A stretch of DNA of 31,869 nt from an uncultured Terriglobus sp. (GTDB taxonomy: Bacteria; Acidobacteriota; Terriglobia; Terriglobales; Acidobacteriaceae), in assembly GCA_937871605.1 (NCBI GenBank), contig CALMRM010000181.1:1-31869 (forward strand), read 5' to 3'. Numbering within the stretch: the first letter of the stretch is position 1; every line of letters begins with the position of its first letter. Both the position numbers and the translations under genes were made by a program. Positions 23,378 to 31,301 of the stretch are shown piece after piece. The notes beneath the pieces were generated by a model. That model did not search any database. It was not told where the DNA came from and worked only from the letters and a program-made list of their open reading frames with translations.

Positions 23378-24475
23378 ATGCGGCGTATACGGACAGGTGT
23401 GGTTGGGTATGGCCTTGGCGGCCGTGTGTTTCACGCGCCGTTTGTCAGCGCCGTAGCCGCACTGGAACTCACCGCGATCGTGCAGCGCACCGGCAACAGC
23501 GCGAGCGAGGCCTATCCGGGTACCCCCCTGCTGCGCAGCTTCGACGAGCTGCTGGCCAGTGACGTGGAGCTGGTGTGCATCAGCACGCCCAGCAACACAC
23601 ACTACCCGCTGAGCAAGCAGGCGCTGCTAGCGGGCAAGCATGTGGTGTGTGACAAGCCGGTGACTGTTACCTATGCAGAGGCCGAGGATCTGGAGCAGAC
23701 AGCGAAGGCACAGGGCGTGCTGCTGCTTCCGTTTCAGAACCGCCGTTGGGATGGGGACTTTCTGACGCTGAAGAGCCTCATCGAAAGCAGAAAGACGGGC
23801 CGTACGGTGACGCTGGACTCGCGCTTTGATCGGTACCGGCCACTGGCGAAACCGGGAGCTTGGCGCGATGATGCGGAGGGTGGCGGTGGCCTGGTGTATG
23901 ACATCGGACCGCACTTGATTGACCAAGCCGTTGCGCTGTTCGGCAGGCCGGGGCGTGTGTGGGCCGATGTGCGGCGTGACCGCGACGAGCAGGGCAACAC
24001 GGCGGATGGCTTTGACCTGCACCTGTGGTTCGCCGGCGCAGATGGCCGCGAGATCACCGTACGCACCGGCAGCACCGTGCTGGCGGTGAATCCTGGCCCT
24101 CGCTATCGCCTGCAGGGAACCCAGGGTAGCTACGTGAAGTTCGGGCTCGACCCGCAGGAGCCTGCAATCGTTGCTGGTGCGAAGGTGCCGCATATGGATA
24201 GCCCAGAGCTGTGGCTCGATGAGCCGGAGACCGCGTGGGGCACGCTGACCGTGGTTCCCGACCCGGCAGAACCGGCGAAGGTCGAGCCATCGCAGCTGCC
24301 TACCAAGCGCGGGGACTACCGCAACTTCTACAGCAATGTGGCGGATGCCATCCTGGGCAAGGCAGAGCAGGCCGTGTCCCCGCGTGCTGCGTACCATGTG
24401 GCACGCATCATTGAACTTGCGCTCGAAAGCGCGCGTACTGGCCGGGTCGCTCCGGTCGATGCCGCCACCTGGTAG
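23378..24475 (+). CDS. Gfo/Idh/MocA-family NAD(P)-dependent oxidoreductase
   Basis: This is a 365-residue dehydrogenase of sugars, inositols or related polyols. The N-terminal Rossmann motif is VVGYGLGGRVFHAPFV (8-23); STPSNTHYPLSKQALLAGKH and the CDKPVT motif (the family's EKP-type lysine) follow. The C-terminal domain shows GGGLVYDIGPHLIDQAVALFG with the conserved Asp and His of the active site. It is close in pattern to E. coli YdgJ, an NADP-dependent scyllo-inositol dehydrogenase, but the substrate here is not determinable. GGAGG precedes the ATG at a good distance. argJ follows after 29 bp, so the two probably share a transcript, although no metabolic link is obvious. Confidence 0.9.
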   Translation: MRRIRTGVVGYGLGGRVFHAPFVSAVAALELTAIVQRTGNSASEAYPGTPLLRSFDELLASDVELVCISTPSNTHYPLSKQALLAGKHVVCDKPVTVTYAEAEDLEQTAKAQGVLLLPFQNRRWDGDFLTLKSLIESRKTGRTVTLDSRFDRYRPLAKPGAWRDDAEGGGGLVYDIGPHLIDQAVALFGRPGRVWADVRRDRDEQGNTADGFDLHLWFAGADGREITVRTGSTVLAVNPGPRYRLQGTQGSYVKFGLDPQEPAIVAGAKVPHMDSPELWLDEPETAWGTLTVVPDPAEPAKVEPSQLPTKRGDYRNFYSNVADAILGKAEQAVSPRAAYHVARIIELALESARTGRVAPVDAATW

Positions 24476-24504
24476 CCGAACTCTCAGGAGAAGAAGGAAA
24501 CGTA

Positions 24505-25728
24505 GTGCCCTCAAATCGCATAGAACTGCCCCGCGGCTTCCGTTGGGCAGCCGTCAAGGCCGGCATTAAAGCGAGCGGCCGGTCTGACCTCGCCATTGCC
24601 GTTGCAGACCGGCTCGCAGCTGCAGCCGTCATGTTTACCAGCAATCAGGTGGTAGCCGCACCCATCGTGGTAGGGCGTCGCAACATGGCGGCGGGTGCGG
24701 GCCGCGTGCAGGCCGTGATCGTGAACGCGGGGAATGCGAACTGTGCCACGGGTCCGGCAGGCATCGCGGCAGCAGAACAGACCTGTGCTGAGGCCGCACG
24801 ACTCTTTCAGTGCGCGCCGGAGGAGGTCTTCCCCTCGTCCACCGGCATCATTGGCGTGCCATTGCCTGTGGAAAGGCTGGTGAGAGCGCTGCCCGCGGCG
24901 GCAGAGCGGTTGGGCAACAACCATGCTGCGGCGGAGGCGTTTGCCCTTGCCATTATGACGACCGACACCAAGATGAAGACGGCGCAGGCGAGCATGGATG
25001 CGGCGGAGTCATCGGTGCGCATCTTCGGCTGCTGCAAGGGCGCAGGCATGATAGGTCCGCAACTGGGGCCCCCGCACGCCACGATGCTGGTATATCTCTT
25101 TACCGACCTGCAGATTGAGCCCGCGGCTCTACGCGGGTTACTGCGGCCCGTGGTCGAGGCGAGTTTCACCAGCATCTCGGTGGACGGTGACACCAGCACC
25201 AACGACACGGTGCTGCTGCTGGCCAGCGGCGCGAGCGGTGTGCGCTGGGATGCGCTGCCGCGCAGCTTCCAGGATGAATTCTGCGTTGAGTTGCAGCGCG
25301 TGTGCGATACGCTGGCGCACGCCATCATCGATGACGGTGAGGGCGTCACTCACGTGGTCACGCTGGAGGTAACGGGCGCGCCGGACAACGCTGCGGCCAA
25401 GCGTGTGGCCAAGAGCATCGCCCACTCGCCCCTCTGCAAGACGGCCTGGTCCAGCGCCGATCCCAACTGGGGCCGCATCCTGGCCGCTGCCGGGTACGCA
25501 GGCGTGCCGTTTGACGTGGCGGAGGTCACAGTCTCCATCGGCGGTGTGCTCGTGTTCGAGCGCGGCGCGCGCGCCACAGACTATGACGAAGCTGCCGTGC
25601 ACGAGCGCATGAAGCAGCGCACATACACCATTGCCGTGGATCTGGGCGCGGGTCAGGGACGCTGCCGCTTCCTGACCTGCGACCTAACCGTCGAGTACGT
25701 CCACATCAACGCTGACTATTCGACGTAG
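24505..25728 (+). CDS. argJ: Glutamate N-acetyltransferase / ornithine acetyltransferase
   Basis: ArgJ moves the acetyl group from N-acetylornithine to glutamate, releasing ornithine and recycling acetylglutamate. Bifunctional forms also use acetyl-CoA. It is made as a precursor that cleaves itself before the nucleophilic Thr; here the site is Ala-Thr193 in PPHATMLVYLFTD, with KGAGMIGP just upstream forming the oxyanion region. SVDGDTSTNDTVLLLASG and the C-terminal YVHINADYST are also diagnostic. The GTG start at 24505 has AAGGAAA upstream and gives 407 residues, the normal length. It is about 13 kb from the arg cluster, behind an oxidoreductase gene, and I see no ARG box near it. Because a separate acetylglutamate synthase exists, it may be monofunctional (inference). 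Confidence 0.96.
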   Translation: MPSNRIELPRGFRWAAVKAGIKASGRSDLAIAVADRLAAAAVMFTSNQVVAAPIVVGRRNMAAGAGRVQAVIVNAGNANCATGPAGIAAAEQTCAEAARLFQCAPEEVFPSSTGIIGVPLPVERLVRALPAAAERLGNNHAAAEAFALAIMTTDTKMKTAQASMDAAESSVRIFGCCKGAGMIGPQLGPPHATMLVYLFTDLQIEPAALRGLLRPVVEASFTSISVDGDTSTNDTVLLLASGASGVRWDALPRSFQDEFCVELQRVCDTLAHAIIDDGEGVTHVVTLEVTGAPDNAAAKRVAKSIAHSPLCKTAWSSADPNWGRILAAAGYAGVPFDVAEVTVSIGGVLVFERGARATDYDEAAVHERMKQRTYTIAVDLGAGQGRCRFLTCDLTVEYVHINADYST

Positions 25729-25770
25729 CACCACATCATAGCGCGTTTCTCAGGCAGGCCTTATGGCCGC

Positions 25771-25789
25771 AGTGCATCGCACTTATAAT
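25771..25789 (+). promoter_or_regulatory. Predicted aceE promoter -10 with adjoining palindrome
   Basis: A perfect TATAAT (25784-25789) lies 42 bp before the aceE start. No good -35 exists at 16-18 bp, which may point to an activator. Directly upstream, AGTGC (25771-25775) and GCACT (25779-25783) form an inverted repeat exactly between the -35 and -10 positions, where an operator could sit. Confidence 0.5.
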
Positions 25790-25831
25790 CGTGCCGGTGA
25801 CTGTTTTCGGCCACCGAGGGAGTGATCAGGG

Positions 25832-28507
25832 ATGGCGACACAGGTAGCAGCACCCGTGACTGCAGATCTGCAGCAGGAGATTGCCGAGTGGATCGAGGCA
25901 TTCGACGAGATGATTGTGGCCGAGGGGCCGCAGCAGGGTGCGGACCTGATGCTGGCCCTGCGTCAGCGTGCTCGCGAGGCTGGCGTCCATGCCGAGAACG
26001 AGCTTGCCACACCCTACCGCAACACCATTCCCAAGCATGACGAGGTGCCCTACCCCGGCGATCGTGACATGGAGCGCCGCGTGGAAGCGCTCATCCGGTG
26101 GAACGCAATGGCCATGGTGCACGGCCAAAACAAGAAGGACGCGGGCATTGGTGGCCACATTTCGACCTACTCTTCGTTGGCCACGCTGCTGGAAGTCGGG
26201 TTCAATCACTTCTTTCGGGCGAAGTACGGCGACCAGCCCGGCGACTTTATTTACTTCCAGGGTCATGCCAGCCCTGGCGTGTATGGGCGTGCCTTTCTTG
26301 AGGGTCGTCTGTCTGAAGAGCACCTCACCAATTTTCGCCACGAGCTGCGTGATCACCCCGGTCTCTCGAGCTATCCGCATCCATGGCTGATGCAGGATTT
26401 CTGGCAGTTCCCCACAGTGTCCATGGGCATAGGCCCTCTGAATGCCATCTACCAGGCGCGCTTTATGCGCTACCTCGAGAACCGCAAGCTCATACCCGAG
26501 ACTGGCCGCAAGGTGTGGGCCTTCGTGGGCGATGGCGAAACGGATGAAGTGGATACGCTGGGTGCCATCGGCCTGGCGACGCGGGAAAACCTCGATAACC
26601 TGATCTTTGTGGTGAACTGCAACCTGCAGCGGCTGGACGGCCCGGTGCGCGGCAACAAGCGCATTATTGACGAACTGGAAGGTGTTTTCCGTGGTGCAGG
26701 ATGGAATGTCATCAAGTGCGTTTGGGGTTCGGACTGGGATGCGCTGTTCGAGCGCGACCACACCGGCCTCTTACTAAAGCGCATGGAAGAGTGCGTCGAT
26801 GGCGACTTCCAGGCCTACAAGGCTAAAGGTGGCGCGTACCTGCGCTCCGAGTTTTTTGGCAAATATCCGGACCTGCTCGATCTAGTGAAGGACTACAGTG
26901 ATGAGCAGCTTGGACGCCTTCATCGTGGTGGTCACGATCCGCTAAAGGTTTACAACGCCTACAAGCGTGCGGTGGAGCACAAGGGCGGTCCAACCGTCAT
27001 CTTGGCAAAGACGGTGAAGGGTTATGGCTTTGGCAGTACTGAAGGCCGAAACGCTGCACACAATGAGAAAAAGCTGACCGACGAGGGTGTGGTCGCGTTC
27101 GTCAAGCGGTTCGATATCCCTGTGCCTGACGAGCAGGCAAAGGACGGCAAGCCGTGGAAGCCTGCGGCGGACTCGCCCGAGCTGCAATACCTGCAGGCGC
27201 GCCGCGCAGAACTGGGCGGCTACCTGCCGAAGCGTGAGCCTAAACCATTCGCGTTCGAGGCACCGTCGCTGGACTTCTTCAAGGAGTGGCTGGGTGGCAG
27301 CAAAGGCCGTGCCGTGTCCACCACGATGGTGTTCGTCGCTATTCTGCGTGCGCTGATGAAGGACAAGGGTCTGGGCAAACTGATCGTGCCCATTGTGCCG
27401 GATGAGGGTCGCACCTTTGGCATGGAGTCAGCTGTGAAGCAGGTGGGCATCTACGCCAGCGAGGGCCAGAAGTACACGCCGCACGACAGCGACATGCTCT
27501 TGAGTTACCGCGAGGAGAAGGACGGCCAGATTCTCGAAGAAGGTATTACTGAGGCCGGCTCGATGGCCAGCTTTACCGCGGCAGGCACCGCGTATGCCAA
27601 CTACGGCGTACCCTCAGTTCCCTTCTACATGTATTACTCCATGTTCGGCTTCCAGCGGATTGGCGACATGGTGTGGGCCTTTGCAGACTCACGCGGCAAG
27701 GGCTTTCTGATGGGCGGCACCGCGGGCCGCACCACCATGCTGGGCGAAGGCCTGCAGCACCAGGACGGCCACTCGCACGTACTCAGCAGCACGGTGCCTA
27801 CCTGCATCAGCTACGACCCTGCGTACGCCTACGAACTGGCAGTGGTGTTGCAGGACGGCATTCGGCGCATGTACGCGGAAGACGAGCAAGTCTTCTTCTA
27901 CGTGACCATGTACAACGAGGATTACGCTCACCCAGAGATGCCGCAGGGCGACGGCATACGCGAGGGCATTCTGCGTGGCCTGTATCGATTTAAGCCCGCA
28001 CCCAAAGGCGAGGCGCAGGCTCAGTTGTTCGGTAGCGGCACCATCCTGAACGAAGCCGTCAAGGCGCAGGATATTCTCTCGTCGCAATACGGCGTGGAAG
28101 CCGACGTGTGGAGCGTACCCAGCTACACAGAATTGCGCCGAGACGCCCTACAAACCGAACGCTGGAACCGCCTGCACCCTGCTGAGCCGGAGCGCCAGCC
28201 GTACCTGCTCTCTGCTCTGGGGAGCGGCAAGGGGCCTGTTATCGCAGCCAGCGACTATATGAAGATCATGCCGGACTCCCTTGCTCCGTGGCTTGGTTCA
28301 CGCTTGGTCGCGCTGGGTACCGATGGCTTTGGCCGCAGTGACAACCGCGAGAAACTCCGTCGACACTTTGAGGTCGATGCCGCAGCCATCGTCGCAGCGA
28401 CGCTTTCCAAGCTGGCACGGGAACGTGAGATCGATGCGGCAGTCGCGCAGAAGGCCTTTGCCGATCTCGGTATCGACACGGAAGCTGCGGAACCTTCGCA
28501 GAGGTAG
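25832..28507 (+). CDS. aceE: Pyruvate dehydrogenase E1 component, homodimeric (AceE)
   Basis: This thiamine-diphosphate enzyme decarboxylates pyruvate and acetylates the lipoyl E2 of the pyruvate dehydrogenase complex, linking glycolysis to acetyl-CoA. The 891 residues match the E. coli AceE length of 887. The cofactor motif begins at Gly233-Asp234-Gly235 in GDGETDEVDTLGAIG and ends with the conserved Asn in VVNCNLQRLDGP. Other AceE hallmarks are IGGHISTYSS, YFQGHASPGVYGRAFLEGRL, RGGHDPLKVYNAY, YFxMYYSMFGFQRIGD-type sequence (SVPFYMYYSMFGFQRIGD) and GEGLQHQDGHSH. The ATG at 25832 has GGGAG upstream and follows the TATAAT promoter. No E2 or E3 gene is within the window. Confidence 0.97.
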   Translation: MATQVAAPVTADLQQEIAEWIEAFDEMIVAEGPQQGADLMLALRQRAREAGVHAENELATPYRNTIPKHDEVPYPGDRDMERRVEALIRWNAMAMVHGQNKKDAGIGGHISTYSSLATLLEVGFNHFFRAKYGDQPGDFIYFQGHASPGVYGRAFLEGRLSEEHLTNFRHELRDHPGLSSYPHPWLMQDFWQFPTVSMGIGPLNAIYQARFMRYLENRKLIPETGRKVWAFVGDGETDEVDTLGAIGLATRENLDNLIFVVNCNLQRLDGPVRGNKRIIDELEGVFRGAGWNVIKCVWGSDWDALFERDHTGLLLKRMEECVDGDFQAYKAKGGAYLRSEFFGKYPDLLDLVKDYSDEQLGRLHRGGHDPLKVYNAYKRAVEHKGGPTVILAKTVKGYGFGSTEGRNAAHNEKKLTDEGVVAFVKRFDIPVPDEQAKDGKPWKPAADSPELQYLQARRAELGGYLPKREPKPFAFEAPSLDFFKEWLGGSKGRAVSTTMVFVAILRALMKDKGLGKLIVPIVPDEGRTFGMESAVKQVGIYASEGQKYTPHDSDMLLSYREEKDGQILEEGITEAGSMASFTAAGTAYANYGVPSVPFYMYYSMFGFQRIGDMVWAFADSRGKGFLMGGTAGRTTMLGEGLQHQDGHSHVLSSTVPTCISYDPAYAYELAVVLQDGIRRMYAEDEQVFFYVTMYNEDYAHPEMPQGDGIREGILRGLYRFKPAPKGEAQAQLFGSGTILNEAVKAQDILSSQYGVEADVWSVPSYTELRRDALQTERWNRLHPAEPERQPYLLSALGSGKGPVIAASDYMKIMPDSLAPWLGSRLVALGTDGFGRSDNREKLRRHFEVDAAAIVAATLSKLAREREIDAAVAQKAFADLGIDTEAAEPSQR

Positions 28508-28549
28508 CCAGCGCGGCAGGGCGGCGTGCATGCTCTGCACGGTTAATAG

Positions 28550-29308
28550 TTGTTCGCACGGGAGACAAGCCTGGGTAAGCCGCTGATTAGTGATAGTGCG
28601 TTGCGTGGCATGCATTGGGCGATGCAGCACCTGGCCGCGGAAAAGCGCAATGCGGAGGTACGGGCGACGCTCTCCCGCGCAGATCGTGCGGCTCTGCAGG
28701 ATGAGCCGGAAGCGGTACTTGCGGCGCTTTTCTCTCAGCTTCACCGGCGCGATGCGGTGGTCACGCAGGGGGCAAACCCTCTTGCGCAGACTGCGGTCGA
28801 TGCATGGTTTGCGCATACCGGTGGGCCCACGCTGCACCCGTTGCAAGCCAGTGCGGAGGCGTGTGCCGCGATCGCTGCGGGCATGGCGCTCCGCATTCAC
28901 GACAAGGCTGTTGTGCTCAGTGAAGCGGAGACGGAACGCCGGGCTCAACCAGTCGTTGTTGCACTGTTGCGGGGCTTTCCTCCGCTTGTTTCCGTGCTGC
29001 AGCTCATCGAGCAGCATGAGCTCGCTCTCGTGCTGGTGACCAGCGGCGAGCCGGAATCACGTGCGGACGCGCAGCGGCGGCAGATGTCCACGGGCGTGCC
29101 CGTGATGCCCGTGGACCGCACGGATGGTGTGGCGGTGTGCCGCGTGGTGCAGGAGTGTCTGTTGCGTGCACGCAACGGCTGGGGCGGTGCCATCATTCAT
29201 GCCGCACACGTCCCTGGTGCGCAGAACCCGCTTGCCCTGATGCGGCAGCACCTGCAGAAGCGCGGCTTGTTTGACGCGGTGGGCGTGGACCAGATTGGGC
29301 ATGGGTAA
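28550..29308 (+). CDS. Degenerate E1-alpha-like (thiamine-dependent dehydrogenase) protein lacking the TPP motif
   Basis: The protein has about 252 residues from a TTG at 28550; the start is uncertain because no good ribosome-binding site is seen and an in-frame ATG lies at 28610. Segments line up with E1-alpha subunits of 2-oxoacid dehydrogenases in order. ISDSALRGMHWAMQ resembles the N-terminal helix, and ACAAIAAGMAL the helix before the cofactor loop. LALVLVTSGEP stands at the strand after the loop. TDGVAVCRVVQECLLRARNG and QNPLALMRQHLQKRGLFD resemble the C-terminal helices. Where E1-alpha has GDGxxxxG...N it reads VVLSEAETERRAQP, so the cofactor loop is missing and catalysis is unlikely. 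It follows aceE by 42 bp on the same strand. The assignment is pattern-based and needs a profile search. Confidence 0.6.
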   Translation: MFARETSLGKPLISDSALRGMHWAMQHLAAEKRNAEVRATLSRADRAALQDEPEAVLAALFSQLHRRDAVVTQGANPLAQTAVDAWFAHTGGPTLHPLQASAEACAAIAAGMALRIHDKAVVLSEAETERRAQPVVVALLRGFPPLVSVLQLIEQHELALVLVTSGEPESRADAQRRQMSTGVPVMPVDRTDGVAVCRVVQECLLRARNGWGGAIIHAAHVPGAQNPLALMRQHLQKRGLFDAVGVDQIGHG

Positions 29309-29317
29309 ACTACAGAC

Positions 29318-31270
29318 GTGCCCATCCTCTTCTACTCGAAAGCCCGCGTTGTGAGTATGCGGTGGGCATGCATCGCTAGTTGGCTGCTTGCCGGTGTGTG
29401 TGCCGCGCAAGCACCGGTTGCGCTGAGTGATGCACCGGCACCGCAGCAGGCACCGTTGCTGCAGGCCTTCGCGCTGCCTGCACGCGAGCCCGCCCTGCCC
29501 GCGCCAGCCGCTGCAACGCCGGAGTACCAGGGACAGAAGCCGTTCATTCAGCCGTACAGCTATGACGGCAAGCAGTACGTCACGCCTGACCCGCTCGGTT
29601 CTACCTACATCTCCATGGACAGCTGGATGTACCCCGCACTGATGCGCCTGTACTCGCTGGGCTATCTCGATACGTCCTTTCTCGCGCTTCGCCCATGGAC
29701 TCGCCGTAGCGTGCTGCACATGCTGGACCAGTCGGAAAGTGATATCCGCTTCGACGGCAATGAGCAGGCGCTGGAGTTGCTAGACAAGCTGTATTACGCC
29801 CTGCGCGATGAGCCACGCAAAGACGGCCCCACCAACCGTGGGGCCGTGTATGGGCTGGAATCCGCCTATGCCGGAGTGCGGCTGGTGCATGGAACGGTGC
29901 TGCGGGACAGCTGGAATCTGGGCACGACCTTCAACAACGATTACGGCCGCCCATACTCGAATGGCTTCAACACGTACAACGGCCTCTCTACCGTGAGTGA
30001 GGCAGGGCCGTTCTCGCTGTACGTGCGCGCGGAGTACCAACACGCGCCGACATATGGGGGATACACCTACGCTCAGGCGGCACAACTTTCTCTTAATAAT
30101 CGCATCCTCTACCCTGCGCAGTTCGGTCCGGAAGCACCGAATCAGTGGGGCACGGTAGATCGTCCACAAGCCACGATTCCTGAAGGACCACTGCCATCGC
30201 AGAATAACTTCCGCATCCTGGAAGCAAACCTTTCAGCACATGTTCTAGGTCACGAGGTGTCGCTCGGCAAGTCAGATGCGTGGCTAGGGCCAGGGCTGGG
30301 CGGTGCCATGGCATGGTCGAACAACGCGGAAAACATCTACTCGTTTCGAATTAACCGTGTGGAGCCACTGCATATTCCTTTGTTCAGCCGCATCTTCGGC
30401 GATGTACGCTATGACTTTTTTCTTGGGAGTTTGAAGGGCCATACGTATCCCCGCGACCCTTGGGTTCACTCGGAGATCATTTCACTCCATCCGACTGCAA
30501 ACTTCCAATTCTCATTTCAGCGCAGCATCATCTTCGGCGGCGCAGGCCACGCACCCGTCAACCTGCACACCTTTCTGGAAGGCTTTGTCGGCACGAGCGG
30601 AACAGATTTCTTAACCAAGTACTCACGCAACGACCCTGGCGCGCGCTTTAGCTCCACAACATTTGCCTATCGGCTACCGTTTCTGCGTAAGTACGTCACG
30701 CTCTATGCCGATTCCACCACGCATGACGATATTTTTCCGGTAAGCGCGCCGCGTCGCGCGGGTTGGCGGCCCGGCATTTACTTTTCAAGGATTCCTGGCG
30801 TGCAGCGCCTTGATTTCCGAGTGGAGGGTGTCTACACAGACTACGTCACCAGTCGCAGCACCGATGGTGAAGGCGTCTACTTTGAGACGGTGCAGCTGCA
30901 GGGCTATACCAACAAAGGCTTCATCATGGGCGACTGGATTGGCCGGGAGGCAAAAGGCGGCCAAGCCTGGCTGACATACCACCTCTCTGGCGACGAGACG
31001 GTGTCGGTACAGTACCTGCGTAAGAAAAATGCCAAGGATTTCATTAACAGCGGTCTGGACAGCAACGGCCACGAGATTAACGGCGGCACAACCCAAAATG
31101 CCATCCGCGTGGACCTGGTAAAACGCCTCTCACGTGACGTAGAGCTGAAGGCGTGGTACCAGAACGAGCGTTTACAGGTTCCGTTTTTCAAGCCAGGGCC
31201 GCAGGGCAGCAACACTGCTGCCTTTCAGTTCACCTGGTTTCCGGCCCTCCACAGCACATCGCACTTCTGA
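29318..31270 (+). CDS. Capsule-assembly Wzi-family outer membrane protein
   Basis: This is a 650-residue outer-membrane beta-barrel candidate. A Sec signal (WACIASWLLAGVCAAQA) ends near residue 31, followed by a Pro/Ala-rich linker and then the Wzi-like core. Family-like sequences are YISMDSWMYPALMRLYSLG (N-terminal helical part), LGKSDAWLGPGLGGAMAWSN, and DVRYDFFLGSLKGHTYP leading into SLHPTANFQFSFQRSIIFGG. Wzi proteins bind capsular polysaccharide at the cell surface. The C-terminus ends in FQFTWFPALHSTSHF, near the aromatic ending usual for barrels. GTG 29318 is only one option: GTG 29351 and ATG 29357 sit nearer the signal core and none has a strong ribosome-binding site. It converges on a UDP-xylose synthase gene, which fits a polysaccharide role. 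Confidence 0.82.
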   Translation: MPILFYSKARVVSMRWACIASWLLAGVCAAQAPVALSDAPAPQQAPLLQAFALPAREPALPAPAAATPEYQGQKPFIQPYSYDGKQYVTPDPLGSTYISMDSWMYPALMRLYSLGYLDTSFLALRPWTRRSVLHMLDQSESDIRFDGNEQALELLDKLYYALRDEPRKDGPTNRGAVYGLESAYAGVRLVHGTVLRDSWNLGTTFNNDYGRPYSNGFNTYNGLSTVSEAGPFSLYVRAEYQHAPTYGGYTYAQAAQLSLNNRILYPAQFGPEAPNQWGTVDRPQATIPEGPLPSQNNFRILEANLSAHVLGHEVSLGKSDAWLGPGLGGAMAWSNNAENIYSFRINRVEPLHIPLFSRIFGDVRYDFFLGSLKGHTYPRDPWVHSEIISLHPTANFQFSFQRSIIFGGAGHAPVNLHTFLEGFVGTSGTDFLTKYSRNDPGARFSSTTFAYRLPFLRKYVTLYADSTTHDDIFPVSAPRRAGWRPGIYFSRIPGVQRLDFRVEGVYTDYVTSRSTDGEGVYFETVQLQGYTNKGFIMGDWIGREAKGGQAWLTYHLSGDETVSVQYLRKKNAKDFINSGLDSNGHEINGGTTQNAIRVDLVKRLSRDVELKAWYQNERLQVPFFKPGPQGSNTAAFQFTWFPALHSTSHF

Positions 31271-31301
31271 CAAGCTGCGGGACGCGGACATAGGGCACCT
31301 T

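Noticed and set aside
25826..26761. 311-codon minus-strand open frame
   Set aside because: It is antisense to aceE, which is conserved throughout this interval, including the thiamine-diphosphate motif.
28526..28540. GTGCA/TGCAC hairpin after aceE as a terminator
   Set aside because: The stem is short with no T-tract, and the next gene on the same strand starts within a few bases. It may be chance.
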